From Vampirovibrionales bacterium (GTDB taxonomy: Bacteria > Cyanobacteriota > Vampirovibrionia > Vampirovibrionales > JAJTHC01), in NCBI GenBank assembly GCA_021299615.1, contig JAJTHC010000037.1:1-19328 (forward strand): DNA of 19,328 nucleotides, given 5' to 3'. The translations under genes and the position numbers were made by a program. Numbering within the stretch: position 1 is the stretch's first letter; each line of letters begins with the position of its first letter. Under the pieces are notes generated by a model. It was not told the DNA's origin. It did not search any database and saw nothing but the letters and a program-made list of their open reading frames with translations. This document shows positions 1 through 6,976 of the stretch, one piece after another.

Positions 1-173
1 ACATAGAGCGACATGCCTCGCTGTAAACCACTACGTTGGGTTTGGGACATCTTATTTTGTTCCAAAAGATCCTTCAATTTGGCAAGACGTTTCTTCTGCT
101 CTTCAGGACTCATGCCATGGGGCTTGAGTGTTAATGGGTTTTGCATTGTAGAAGTCGAAGAATTAAGTGTCAT
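1..173 (-). CDS. N-terminal part of an unrecognised protein, cut by the left window edge
   Basis: A minus-strand frame opens with ATG at 171-173 and stays open for 57 codons to the window edge. An AAGGA lies upstream of the ATG at a somewhat long spacing (about 13 nt). The visible part is hydrophilic: a Ser/Thr-rich start, then a charged stretch rich in Lys, Glu and Gln (from SPEEQKKRLAKLKDLLEQNK onward) that should form an amphipathic helix. It has no signal peptide or membrane segment. A near-consensus minus-strand promoter at 351-378 supports transcription in this direction and predicts a leader of about 170 nt. The opposite-strand frame over the same bases (13-270) is low-complexity and looks like a shadow. 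I do not recognise the family, and most of the protein is outside the window. Confidence 0.6.
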   Translation of the reverse strand, partial: MTLNSSTSTMQNPLTLKPHGMSPEEQKKRLAKLKDLLEQNKMSQTQRSGLQRGMSLY

Positions 174-350
174 AACCCCAGTGGGTTCCTTGTTTTTCCT
201 AAAAGAGCGAGAGAAGCAATTTTTCGTTGAAAGAAAGGGATTGGAGAGGCAATCGAAAAAAGCAGATTAAAGCTCGTTTAGACTTAAGTTGAAGTAAAAC
301 CAAAAGTAGAAAATATGTGTTTACATAGCTGATATTCAACTACACCCTAC

Positions 351-378
351 ATTATACCTATAAAAGAATGAGGGTCAA
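351..378 (-). promoter_or_regulatory. Sigma-70-type promoter for the left-edge minus-strand gene
   Basis: Read on the minus strand there is a -35 box TTGACC (373-378), a 16-bp spacer and a perfect -10 box TATAAT (351-356). The start point would be near 344, giving a leader of about 170 nt before the ATG at 173. That leader (174-344) contains no gene that I can see. The hexamers are directly visible; promoter activity is inferred. Confidence 0.65.
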
Positions 379-491
379 TACCTTTTCACACTTCTACAGG
401 GATTAAACCTTCAATATAAAATTAAATGCTAGGGTTTTGTTGCTCTTTTGTGCATCTTGCAGAAACGCCTGTTTCGGCTAGACTAAAGTGT

Positions 492-2138
492 ATGAAGACT
501 CCCACACGCTCCACCAGCGAAACCTACTTATATAAAGTCACCCAAGCGAAAACGACCGATGCCCTCAACATTGCGTGGTGCTACCCCGCCAGCTATGCCA
601 TTTCCATGGCAAGCTTGGGCTACTTAATGCTCTTTGCTCGATTAGACCAACACCCTGAAACGTCCCCCCAACGCTTCACCACTGAAGATTACGGCAAAAC
701 CGCCCACCTCAAACAAGCGGATGTCATTGGCTTTTCCTTTTCTTTTGAACTCGATATTTTAGAGATTCTGCGGTGCTTTCAAGCCGAAGGCTTCCCTTTA
801 CGTAGTGAAGATCGTGGGGAAGATTTTCCGCTGGTCTTTGCAGGAGGACCCGTGCCTTCCACCAACCCCGAACCATACGCCCCCTTCTTGGATTTTTTCT
901 TAATCGGCGACGGCGAAGAACTGCTTTTAAAGACGATGCTTCACCTCAAAAGGCATCGAGATTTGCCTAAGCGTGAACGGCTTAAACACTTGGCTCAAGA
1001 GGTTGAAGGCGTTTATGTGCCATGCTTTTACGACGTAAGCTACGCCGAAAAAGATGAGTCGGGTCACGCACCGCTTTTAAGTATGACGCCGAATGAAGCA
1101 GGCATTCCCCCAACAGTGAAGCGTCAAAGCTTTCAAGGTTTGGATTTTGATGTGGCGACCTTGCCGATCCTAAGCGAAGCCAGCGTCTTTGGCAAAAGCT
1201 TCTTGGTGGAAGTCATGCGAGGCTGTTCGCATCGATGCCGTTTTTGCTTGGCGAGCTATTCCACCTTGCCTGCTCGACCTGCAGGTTTGGGTGCCTTAAA
1301 AGAAGCGGTTGAAAAAGGCTTACAATACACCAACGAACTGGGGCTGGTGGGAGCATTAATTGCCGATCATCCTGATTTTGAAGAGCTTTGCGACTTCATT
1401 CGTCACAAAGACGACCTGCGTGTCAGTTTCGGAGCCTTACGAGCCGACACGCTCACTCTTGCCATTTGCGAAACGTTGGCTCATAGCGGAAGTACGAATG
1501 TGACGCTTGCCATTGAAAGTGGATCCCCGTGGTTACGACGTCGCATCAATAAAAACCTCAAGCAGGAAACGATTTTCCATGCGGCGGAATTGGTGGCGAA
1601 ATCGGGCTTAAAAGGCTTGAAATTGTATCACATGATTGGCTTGCCTGATGAAGAGGAATCCCACTTGGAAGAAAGCATTGAATTGGTGAAAGCCTTGCAT
1701 AAGGATCATCCGCAATTGAAATTGTCGCTAGGCTGTTCGACCTTTGTTCCCAAGGCGTGGACGCCCTTTCAATGGATGCCCCGTTTGTCGACCGCCGACT
1801 TAAAAAAACGTATGTCGATCTTGCAAAAAGGCGTCGTCCACAATGCCGAGTTTAGACCGTCTTCCCCTAAGTGGGACACCTTTCAAGCCATGGTGAGTCG
1901 TGGCGACAGGCGTTTGGCTCCGTTTTTAGAGCGGTTCACGGCTTTGGGTGGAACGCATGGGCATGTGAATCGTGCGATGAAGGAACTCCAGCGTGAAGGC
2001 ATCGATGTGCCTTCGGCGTCGTGGTATGGGGAGCGTGAGCGTCCAGAACACGAGTTGTTACCGTGGGATATTTTGGAGCAAACGGTGAGCAAGTTTATTT
2101 TGTGGAAGGAAGGTTTGATGCCTCCTGCTTTGAAATAA
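492..2138 (+). CDS. Radical SAM protein with N-terminal B12-binding-like domain, cyanobacterial type
   Basis: Radical SAM enzyme of about 548 residues when started at ATG 492. The [4Fe-4S]-binding motif CxxxCxxC is seen as CSHRCRFC, with the cysteines encoded at 1224, 1236 and 1245 (residues 245, 249, 252). The N-terminal part has the pattern of cobalamin-binding-like radical SAM proteins: GFSFSFELD, a Gly-Gly-Pro segment (VFAGGPVPSTNPEP) and a GDGEE motif. The C-terminal part (GCSTFVPKAWTPFQW, SRGDRR, LLPW) matches my recollection of a conserved cyanobacterial protein of unknown substrate. The frame is open back to ATG 426, but the extra 22 residues are unlike the family and neither start has a clear SD, so I prefer 492. 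The reaction is unknown. The first structured repeat begins 17 nt after the stop. Confidence 0.85.
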   Translation: MKTPTRSTSETYLYKVTQAKTTDALNIAWCYPASYAISMASLGYLMLFARLDQHPETSPQRFTTEDYGKTAHLKQADVIGFSFSFELDILEILRCFQAEGFPLRSEDRGEDFPLVFAGGPVPSTNPEPYAPFLDFFLIGDGEELLLKTMLHLKRHRDLPKRERLKHLAQEVEGVYVPCFYDVSYAEKDESGHAPLLSMTPNEAGIPPTVKRQSFQGLDFDVATLPILSEASVFGKSFLVEVMRGCSHRCRFCLASYSTLPARPAGLGALKEAVEKGLQYTNELGLVGALIADHPDFEELCDFIRHKDDLRVSFGALRADTLTLAICETLAHSGSTNVTLAIESGSPWLRRRINKNLKQETIFHAAELVAKSGLKGLKLYHMIGLPDEEESHLEESIELVKALHKDHPQLKLSLGCSTFVPKAWTPFQWMPRLSTADLKKRMSILQKGVVHNAEFRPSSPKWDTFQAMVSRGDRRLAPFLERFTALGGTHGHVNRAMKELQREGIDVPSASWYGERERPEHELLPWDILEQTVSKFILWKEGLMPPALK

Positions 2139-2155
2139 CCTAGGGCGGATTCAAG

Positions 2156-2308
2156 TATATAGCCAAGTTTTGAGTTTTTTGTACAGTGTATCTTCGTTGT
2201 CGCTACGATTATTTTGTTCAGTCATGTAGGTCTATCTACACTTTTTCACAAAATAATCTAGGCTCCTAGAATAGTCTAATAGCTCATTTTATCTATAAAA
2301 CACTATAT
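2156..2308. repeat. Structured ~150-bp intergenic repeat, copy A
   Basis: First of three related elements, with copies at 5252 and 9223. Hairpin 1 has outer arms ATTATTTTGT (2208-2217) and ACAAAATAAT (2248-2257), both perfect, and inner arms TGTAG (2225-2229) and CTACA (2236-2240) around the loop GTCTAT. Hairpin 2 has TAGGCT (2259-2264) pairing with AGTCTA (2273-2278), using one G-U type pair. The left end (TATATAGCCAAGTTT) is close to the reverse complement of the right end of copy B. The right end (AAAACACTATA) matches the right end of copy C. Terminal pairing within this copy is degenerate. It fills most of the gap between the radical SAM gene and pyk. Confidence 0.8.
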
Positions 2309-2322
2309 TTTGATTGAAAAGC

Positions 2323-2349
2323 TTGTCATTTTTATGTTTTGGGTATAAT
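2323..2349 (+). promoter_or_regulatory. Probable pyk promoter
   Basis: A -35-like TTGTCA (2323-2328) and a perfect TATAAT (2344-2349) lie immediately upstream of pyk, separated by a short 15-bp spacer. The predicted transcript would begin close to a small GGGG-TATGTT-CCCC hairpin, roughly 2352-2366, which could stabilise the 5' end. The sub-optimal spacer is the main reason for caution. It lies just downstream of repeat copy A, so the repeat probably separates the two transcription units. Confidence 0.5.
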
Positions 2350-2422
2350 GGGGGGTATGTTCCCCTTTTGGTGAGTCTTTCGACCTGCCAAACCCATTTA
2401 ACCCAATAAAGGATGCTTCACC

Positions 2423-3907
2423 ATGACGGCACTTAAAGAACGTAATTCCGTTGAACAAACCGTAAACTCCCGCCTTACCAAAATTGTTGCCACGCTCGGG
2501 CCTGCCAGCCGTCACCCTGAAGGCATCTACAGCCTGATTTCATCAGGGGCGAACGTCTTTCGCTTCAACTATTCCCACGCTGAATATGAAGAACTCGAAA
2601 AAGCGTATGTGAATGTCCGTAAAATCTCCAAAGAACTCGGCAAGCCTGTCGGAATTTTGAGTGATTTGCAAGGTCCTAAGTTCCGTGTGGGCTTCTTTGA
2701 AGGCATGGATGGCATCCCTGTGAAAGCGGGTCAGTCCTTACGTTTTGCTTACAGTGAACAGAATGACGGTGGACACGAAGGCTTGATCGTCTGTAATGTG
2801 AAACCCATGTTTGAAGCCTTTGAAATCGGCAACACGGTTTTGTTCGACGACGGCAACATCCAAATGAAAGTGACCTCTCGTGTAAGTTCCACCGAAGTTA
2901 TGGTGGAAGTCTTGACGGACGGCACCTTGAAGCAACGCAAAGGCATTAACGTGCCCGAAATCACCATTCCTGTGGCGGCATTGTCCGACAAAGACAAAAC
3001 CGATTGCTTGTTTGCCTTAAAGCAAGGGACGGACTTTATGGCACTTTCTTTTGTGCAACGCCCTGAAGATGTCATTGAATTGCGGGACTTCATGCTCGCT
3101 AACGGATGCACCCCCTTAAATATTCCCAAAATCATCGTCAAAATTGAAAAGCCTCAAGCGGTTGAACGTTTGGATGACATCCTCGCTGAAGCGGACGGCG
3201 TCATGGTTGCTCGTGGAGACTTGGGCGTCGAATTGCCCGCTGAGCAAGTCCCTGCGGCTCAAAAAATGATGATCCGTAAATGTATTGAAGCAGGCAAGCC
3301 TGTCATTACCGCAACGCAAATGTTGGAATCCATGACGTCTGCCCCTGTGCCGACTCGTGCGGAAGTTTCCGATGTTGCCAACGCCGTTTATGATGGTAGT
3401 GATGCCACCATGCTTTCAGGCGAATCCGCTTATGGCGACTATCCGACTGAAGCCGTTAAGGTTATGGCAAAAGTGCAAGCCGAAGCTCGTAAGCATTACG
3501 GCGAATTCACAAGTTTTGATAGTCTTTGCTATGAAGAATCTCCTGAGTCTATGTCTCCTGAAATTGTGGCTCGTGCTGCGGTGGATGCTACGTGGGCAGG
3601 CGATATTGACGCTATTGTGGTGATGAGCCATTCGGGTGCCATGGCTCAACGTGTGTCGAAGTATCGCCCTGAAGTGCCGATTATTGCGTTGACGCCGAAT
3701 GAGTCGGTTTACTATCAGTTGACCTTGCTCTATGCGGTTTTACCTGTTCAGTTTAAAGCCTCTGAAACGACCGAAGCCACGCTTTCAAGTATTCGTGAAT
3801 GGTTGCTTGAAAAGGGTTTGGTGTCTAAGGGATCCAATATTGTCGTTTGTGCAGGTACAACTGAACTTGCGGGTTTGAGCAATAGTTTGTTGATTACCAC
3901 GGTTTAA
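2423..3907 (+). CDS. pyk: Pyruvate kinase
   Basis: Cytoplasmic glycolytic enzyme converting PEP and ADP to pyruvate and ATP. At 494 residues it has the usual length of a simple bacterial form without the extra C-terminal PEP-utiliser-like domain found in Bacillus. Visible family features are KIVATLGP (residues 20-27), the nucleotide/phosphate segment FRFNYSH (46-52), the catalytic lysine in IIVKIEKP (K240), the metal ligands E242 and D266 in ARGDLG, and ITATQMLESM (295-304). The C-terminal domain runs from about 350 to the end. Start ATG 2423 is preceded by AAAGGA at good spacing. A near-consensus promoter lies 75 bp upstream. The next gene, a 2-oxoacid dehydrogenase E2, follows after 41 nt on the same strand and is probably co-transcribed, which fits a pyruvate-to-acyl-CoA step. 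Confidence 0.97.
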   Translation: MTALKERNSVEQTVNSRLTKIVATLGPASRHPEGIYSLISSGANVFRFNYSHAEYEELEKAYVNVRKISKELGKPVGILSDLQGPKFRVGFFEGMDGIPVKAGQSLRFAYSEQNDGGHEGLIVCNVKPMFEAFEIGNTVLFDDGNIQMKVTSRVSSTEVMVEVLTDGTLKQRKGINVPEITIPVAALSDKDKTDCLFALKQGTDFMALSFVQRPEDVIELRDFMLANGCTPLNIPKIIVKIEKPQAVERLDDILAEADGVMVARGDLGVELPAEQVPAAQKMMIRKCIEAGKPVITATQMLESMTSAPVPTRAEVSDVANAVYDGSDATMLSGESAYGDYPTEAVKVMAKVQAEARKHYGEFTSFDSLCYEESPESMSPEIVARAAVDATWAGDIDAIVVMSHSGAMAQRVSKYRPEVPIIALTPNESVYYQLTLLYAVLPVQFKASETTEATLSSIREWLLEKGLVSKGSNIVVCAGTTELAGLSNSLLITTV

Positions 3908-3948
3908 CCATTCTGAAGTGAAGAATCCATAGCAAAGAGGAATGCCTA

Positions 3949-5250
3949 ATGCATGTAACATCTCCAACTCATACGGCGAATGTTTATACCTTTACCTTGC
4001 CAGATATTGGTGAAGGGGTCGCTGAAGGCGAGATTATGGCATGGTTTGCGGAAGAAGGGCAAGCACTTCAAGAAGATCAAGCCCTCTTGGAAGTGATGAC
4101 CGATAAGGTGACGGTGGAAATTCCTGCCCCTCGTGCTGGGATTTTATTGAAGAAATATGTCCAAGTCGGTGATGTCGTGCCTGTGGGGCAAGCTTTGGTG
4201 GATATTCACTTTGGGGAGGCGTTGCATGAAACGTCCCCCTCAAGCACGGTCGAAACAAAGTCGGAACCTGTCGTTGCCAGCCCTGCTCCGCAAAAAACGC
4301 TCCATCCTGAAACGAAGGCTATTCCAGCAGTGGAACCTTCTCCTCAAGGGGCTTGTGAATTGACGCATGCGGTATTGGCGGCTCCTGCGACTCGTCAGTT
4401 GGCGAAGCGTCTCAATGTGGATATTCACACGGTGGTTGGCACAGGGCTTCACGGACGCATTCGCCCTGAAGATGTGGAAGATCACGCACGCCGAGTGAGT
4501 GTGCCTCAAGGGGCGACGTCTAGTCATACCAGTATTCTTCGCCAAAGTCCTTTAGAAGCGAAAGATATTCCTTATACGGGGATTCGCAAAAAAATTGGGG
4601 AACGTCTTCTCGCTAGTACGCAGAACATCCCGAGCTTTGCCTATGTGGATGAAATTCGCATGGATAAAGTCGAAGCCTTACGCCAAGAACTCAAGGGTAT
4701 GGCAAGTGAAGCAGGCGTGAAGCTCACGCCGCTGACCTTTGTCTTAAAGGCGGTGACCCTTGCCTTGCAAAGCTTTCCTCAGCTTAACAGTCGCTTGAAT
4801 GACGCCCAAACTGTTATTCATCAACATGCGAACATTCACTTGGGTGTGGCGGTTGATGCCCCCCAAGGGCTCGTGGTGCCTGTGGTAAGCAATGCGGAGC
4901 ATTTACACCTATTTGAAATTGCCAAACGAGTGCAAGAACTCGGCATGCTGGCGAAAGAGGGCAAGCTCAAGCCCCAACAGATGCAAGGCGGGACGTTTAC
5001 CGTTTCAAGCATCGGCAGTATTGGCGGACTGTTGGGGATTCCGATTATCAATGCCCCTGAAGTGGCGATTTTAGGCGTGAATGCTCTGCGTAAGGTCGCC
5101 GTCGTGAACGAACGTGACGAGATTGTGGTGGGTAAGGTTTTGAACTTGTCGATTAGTGCGGATCATCGTGTTGTCGACGGAGCCGATGCCGCTCGTTTTG
5201 TCAATTTGCTGAAATCGTTGTTAGAATCCCCTGCCCAATTGCTTTTGTAA
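3949..5250 (+). CDS. 2-oxoacid dehydrogenase E2 (lipoyl acyltransferase), branched-chain/pyruvate type
   Basis: The E2 core subunit transfers the acyl group from E1 via a lipoyl arm to CoA. It has 433 residues with three parts visible. The lipoyl domain (about 12-90) has DIGEGVAEGEI and the lipoylated lysine in MTDKVTVEI (K53). An Ala/Pro/Glu-rich linker is followed by a peripheral subunit-binding domain (about 141-178, TRQLAKRLNVD through VGTGLHGRIRPEDV). The catalytic domain (about 205-433) ends with DHRVVDGADAARF, which carries the active-site His406 and Asp410. The DIGEG...EVMTDK wording is closest to branched-chain E2 (BkdB-like), but substrate cannot be decided from E2 alone. E1 and E3 genes are not in the window. 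The start has GAGG 8 nt upstream. Repeat copy B begins 1 nt after the stop. Confidence 0.93.
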   Translation: MHVTSPTHTANVYTFTLPDIGEGVAEGEIMAWFAEEGQALQEDQALLEVMTDKVTVEIPAPRAGILLKKYVQVGDVVPVGQALVDIHFGEALHETSPSSTVETKSEPVVASPAPQKTLHPETKAIPAVEPSPQGACELTHAVLAAPATRQLAKRLNVDIHTVVGTGLHGRIRPEDVEDHARRVSVPQGATSSHTSILRQSPLEAKDIPYTGIRKKIGERLLASTQNIPSFAYVDEIRMDKVEALRQELKGMASEAGVKLTPLTFVLKAVTLALQSFPQLNSRLNDAQTVIHQHANIHLGVAVDAPQGLVVPVVSNAEHLHLFEIAKRVQELGMLAKEGKLKPQQMQGGTFTVSSIGSIGGLLGIPIINAPEVAILGVNALRKVAVVNERDEIVVGKVLNLSISADHRVVDGADAARFVNLLKSLLESPAQLLL

Positions 5251-5251
5251 C

Positions 5252-5402
5252 ATAGTATTTTAAATAATTTCCCCTACAGTGTCTATACTTTGCCACTACG
5301 ATTCTCGATGTGCTTATGTACGTCTTTGTACACTTCACACATCTGCGAGTCTAGGCTCCTAGAATAGCCTACTGTACAGAAAATTCTAAACTTGGCTATA
5401 TA
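5252..5402. repeat. Structured ~150-bp intergenic repeat, copy B
   Basis: It starts 1 nt after the E2 stop codon. The first 26 nt (from ATAGTATTTT to CCCCTAC) are identical to copy C. Hairpin 1 has arms GATGTG (5307-5312) and CACATC (5338-5343), extended by CTC/GAG after a 3-nt bulge, and an inner stem TGTAC (5317-5321)/GTACA (5328-5332) around GTCTTT. These differ from copies A and C on both sides of the stem while keeping pairing. Hairpin 2 is TAGGCT (5352-5357)/AGCCTA (5366-5371). The right end, read in reverse complement, resembles the left end of copy A (TATATAGCCAAGTTT). It may double as the 3' end structure of the pyk-E2 transcript. Confidence 0.8.
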
Positions 5403-5417
5403 AAAGGCGTCTTTTTC

Positions 5418-5549
5418 GACACACGAAACTCAATTCCTGACACACAAAACCCTTGTTTTTAGCATACAAAATCCTCCTTTATGACACAAGAACCCCCTTT
5501 TCTTGACACACAGAATCCGCTTTTTCGACACATAAAACCTTCCTTTTTA
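5418..5549. repeat. Array of six degenerate ~22-bp direct repeats
   Basis: Six head-to-tail units begin at 5418, 5439, 5462, 5483, 5505 and 5527 (lengths 21, 23, 21, 22, 22, 23), followed by a partial seventh (ACACACAC from 5550). The approximate consensus is GACACACAAAACCCTCTTTT with one or two more bases, so CA-rich and C/T-rich blocks alternate. There are no unique spacers, so it is not a CRISPR array. The period is close to two helical turns, which would put all units on one DNA face. No convincing reading frame crosses the array. The array lies between the pyk-E2 unit and the convergent glycine-zipper gene. The rest of the gap (5550-5666) shows nothing I can identify. Confidence 0.75.
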
Positions 5550-5666
5550 ACACACACGTTTGAAGCGGACATCGTTTTTTTCATGGGTTTTCAAGGATCT
5601 ACTCTTCTTCAGTATGATTGATTTTCAAGAGTTCGCCTAGTGCTTAAAGACCACGTTTTTTATACG

Positions 5667-5960
5667 CTAGTTATTACGATTTGTTTGATTACGAGTACGG
5701 AAAATACCGATAATCGCTCCACCTGCGGCACCAACAGCAGCACCCACGCCTGCATTCTTCCATGCGGAACGACCGTTCTTCTGATTCGCAACAACGCCGA
5801 CACCAGCCCCAACGGCTGCACCTATTGCCGTGTCGCTTAAAACGGTTTTGGTTCGAGGACTAAGCATTGCATCGTCTGAATTATTTGCAAAGGACAAATT
5901 GGGAAAGGCACTTGCTAAAGTCAACCCGACACAAAGTACTAAACTTACATATTGTTTCAT
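5667..5960 (-). CDS. Small exported glycine-zipper protein
   Basis: Protein of 97 residues when started at ATG 5960, which has AAGGAG at suitable spacing. The frame extends 28 codons further upstream, but those residues are charged and would bury the signal peptide. Residues 1-24 form a clear Sec signal peptide (MKQYVSLVLCVGLTLASAF... with a likely cut after SFA). The mature part has two Gly/Ala-rich stretches (AIGAAVGAGVGVVA and AGVGAAVGAAGGAIIG) separated by a short basic loop, the pattern of glycine-zipper membrane-associated proteins. It ends in an Arg/Asn-rich tail. The family is commonly envelope-associated and of poorly defined function. A TTGACA promoter at 6016-6044, inside the end of murI, suggests independent transcription. 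Confidence 0.8.
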   Translation of the reverse strand: MKQYVSLVLCVGLTLASAFPNLSFANNSDDAMLSPRTKTVLSDTAIGAAVGAGVGVVANQKNGRSAWKNAGVGAAVGAAGGAIIGIFRTRNQTNRNN

Positions 5961-6015
5961 TCTGTATTCTCTCCTTTTATAATAATTAACACAAAATAAC
6001 CTGACTGGTTCAATT

Positions 6016-6044
6016 AGTCTACCGATTTTTCTTATTTTTGTCAA
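6016..6044 (-). promoter_or_regulatory. Promoter of the glycine-zipper gene, overlapping the murI stop
   Basis: On the minus strand a perfect -35 TTGACA (6039-6044), a 17-bp spacer and a -10-like TAGACT (6016-6021) are visible. The TGA stop of murI (6041-6043) lies inside the -35 box. The predicted leader is roughly 50 nt and ends in a strong SD. Confidence 0.6.
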
Positions 6045-6970
6045 TCAAGTAAAAGTTTATCAAACGTTTGAATCGCTAAGGCGGGAAGATGTAATTTTAA
6101 ATAGGCTATCAAAGTATCCGTACGCCCTGTTGCAAGCAAACGAACGGGTTCTGACCCTACTGATCTCAAAGTGAATGCTTGGCGTTCATACGTAATCCCC
6201 AAACGTTCGGCAATGACTAAAACCAAGGCTTCGCTCGGATCTATAAAAATCGTTTCGGGCATATAACATCGTAAAGTAGCCTTCAAGCCCAAGTAATGGG
6301 TACACCCAATAATCAAAGCTTTGGGAGGCATTCTTTCAAACTTGGACGCATAACGATGCAGTAAAACATCGACAGGTTCCACATCAAGGTTACCTTCTAC
6401 CGCTTGAGCCAATCCAGCACAAGAGACATTTTGCCAGCTTACTTGAGGAAATGACCCATGCCCATAAAGACGCCGAGCCAAGGCAGGGTAAGCCCCACTC
6501 TGAATGGTGAGAGGCGTTGCCATGAGTCCTACATCAGCGTACGTCTCACCTGTTTTAACACATGCAATTAACTCACGCATCAGCAACGACAAGGTGGGAC
6601 GAAGAATATCAATCACCCGATCAGGACGAATGCCATGTTGAGCAAACACATCAGGCGGAATACTTTCCCATACGGCGGATGCTGTATTACACGCAAATAA
6701 TATGTAACTATTTTCACAATGCTGCGTCAGCAAAGTCCCCACCAAATGTAAAAGACGCTCTCTCAAAAGCTGGGGATCCTTGTCGCCATAGGGCATCCAT
6801 GCGGAATCAGCAACAAAGCTAATGGGGCATCCTAAATTAGCCAACCATAAGGTTTTGAGTACATTCAAGCCCCCTACCCCAGAATCAAAGACGATTAAAT
6901 GAGCCGATTTAGGATTAGCCCATTTGATGCGAGATTCCGTCTCTATAAAAGATAAAAGAGATTCCGACAT
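6041..6970 (-). CDS. murI: Glutamate racemase
   Basis: It converts L-glutamate to D-glutamate for peptidoglycan stem peptides, in the cytoplasm. The 309-residue sequence shows all key motifs: FDSGVGGL with the Asp/Ser pair (D29, S30), PYG (60-62), the first catalytic cysteine in ACNTAS (C94), and the second in GCTHY (C223, H225). The N-terminal 25 residues before the first strand are longer than in many homologues; no better start is evident. The gene starts 6 nt after the stop of the N-acetylmuramoyl-L-alanine amidase gene, so the two are almost certainly one transcript joining wall turnover with precursor supply. The SD is weak (AAGAG), consistent with coupling to the upstream gene. Confidence 0.95.
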   Translation of the reverse strand: MSESLLSFIETESRIKWANPKSAHLIVFDSGVGGLNVLKTLWLANLGCPISFVADSAWMPYGDKDPQLLRERLLHLVGTLLTQHCENSYILFACNTASAVWESIPPDVFAQHGIRPDRVIDILRPTLSLLMRELIACVKTGETYADVGLMATPLTIQSGAYPALARRLYGHGSFPQVSWQNVSCAGLAQAVEGNLDVEPVDVLLHRYASKFERMPPKALIIGCTHYLGLKATLRCYMPETIFIDPSEALVLVIAERLGITYERQAFTLRSVGSEPVRLLATGRTDTLIAYLKLHLPALAIQTFDKLLLD

Positions 6971-6976
6971 ACTCTT

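Noticed and set aside
13..270. 85-residue plus-strand frame at the left edge
   Set aside because: It lies opposite a better-supported minus-strand gene (1-173) with its own promoter, has no SD and an unnatural Trp/Cys/Phe-rich composition.
2749..3141. 130-residue minus-strand frame inside pyk
   Set aside because: It is antisense to an intact pyruvate kinase with all motifs; a shadow frame.
4240..4545. 101-residue minus-strand frame inside the E2 gene
   Set aside because: Arg/His-rich composition of an antisense shadow over the linker and binding domain of E2.
5430..5540. Short minus-strand peptide starting at an SD-like site in the tandem array
   Set aside because: About 18 codons, derived from the repeat units themselves; SD-like GGAGG is a by-product of the C/T-rich blocks.
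5418..5549. CRISPR array
   Set aside because: The ~22-bp units are contiguous and degenerate with no unique spacers, and no cas gene is present.
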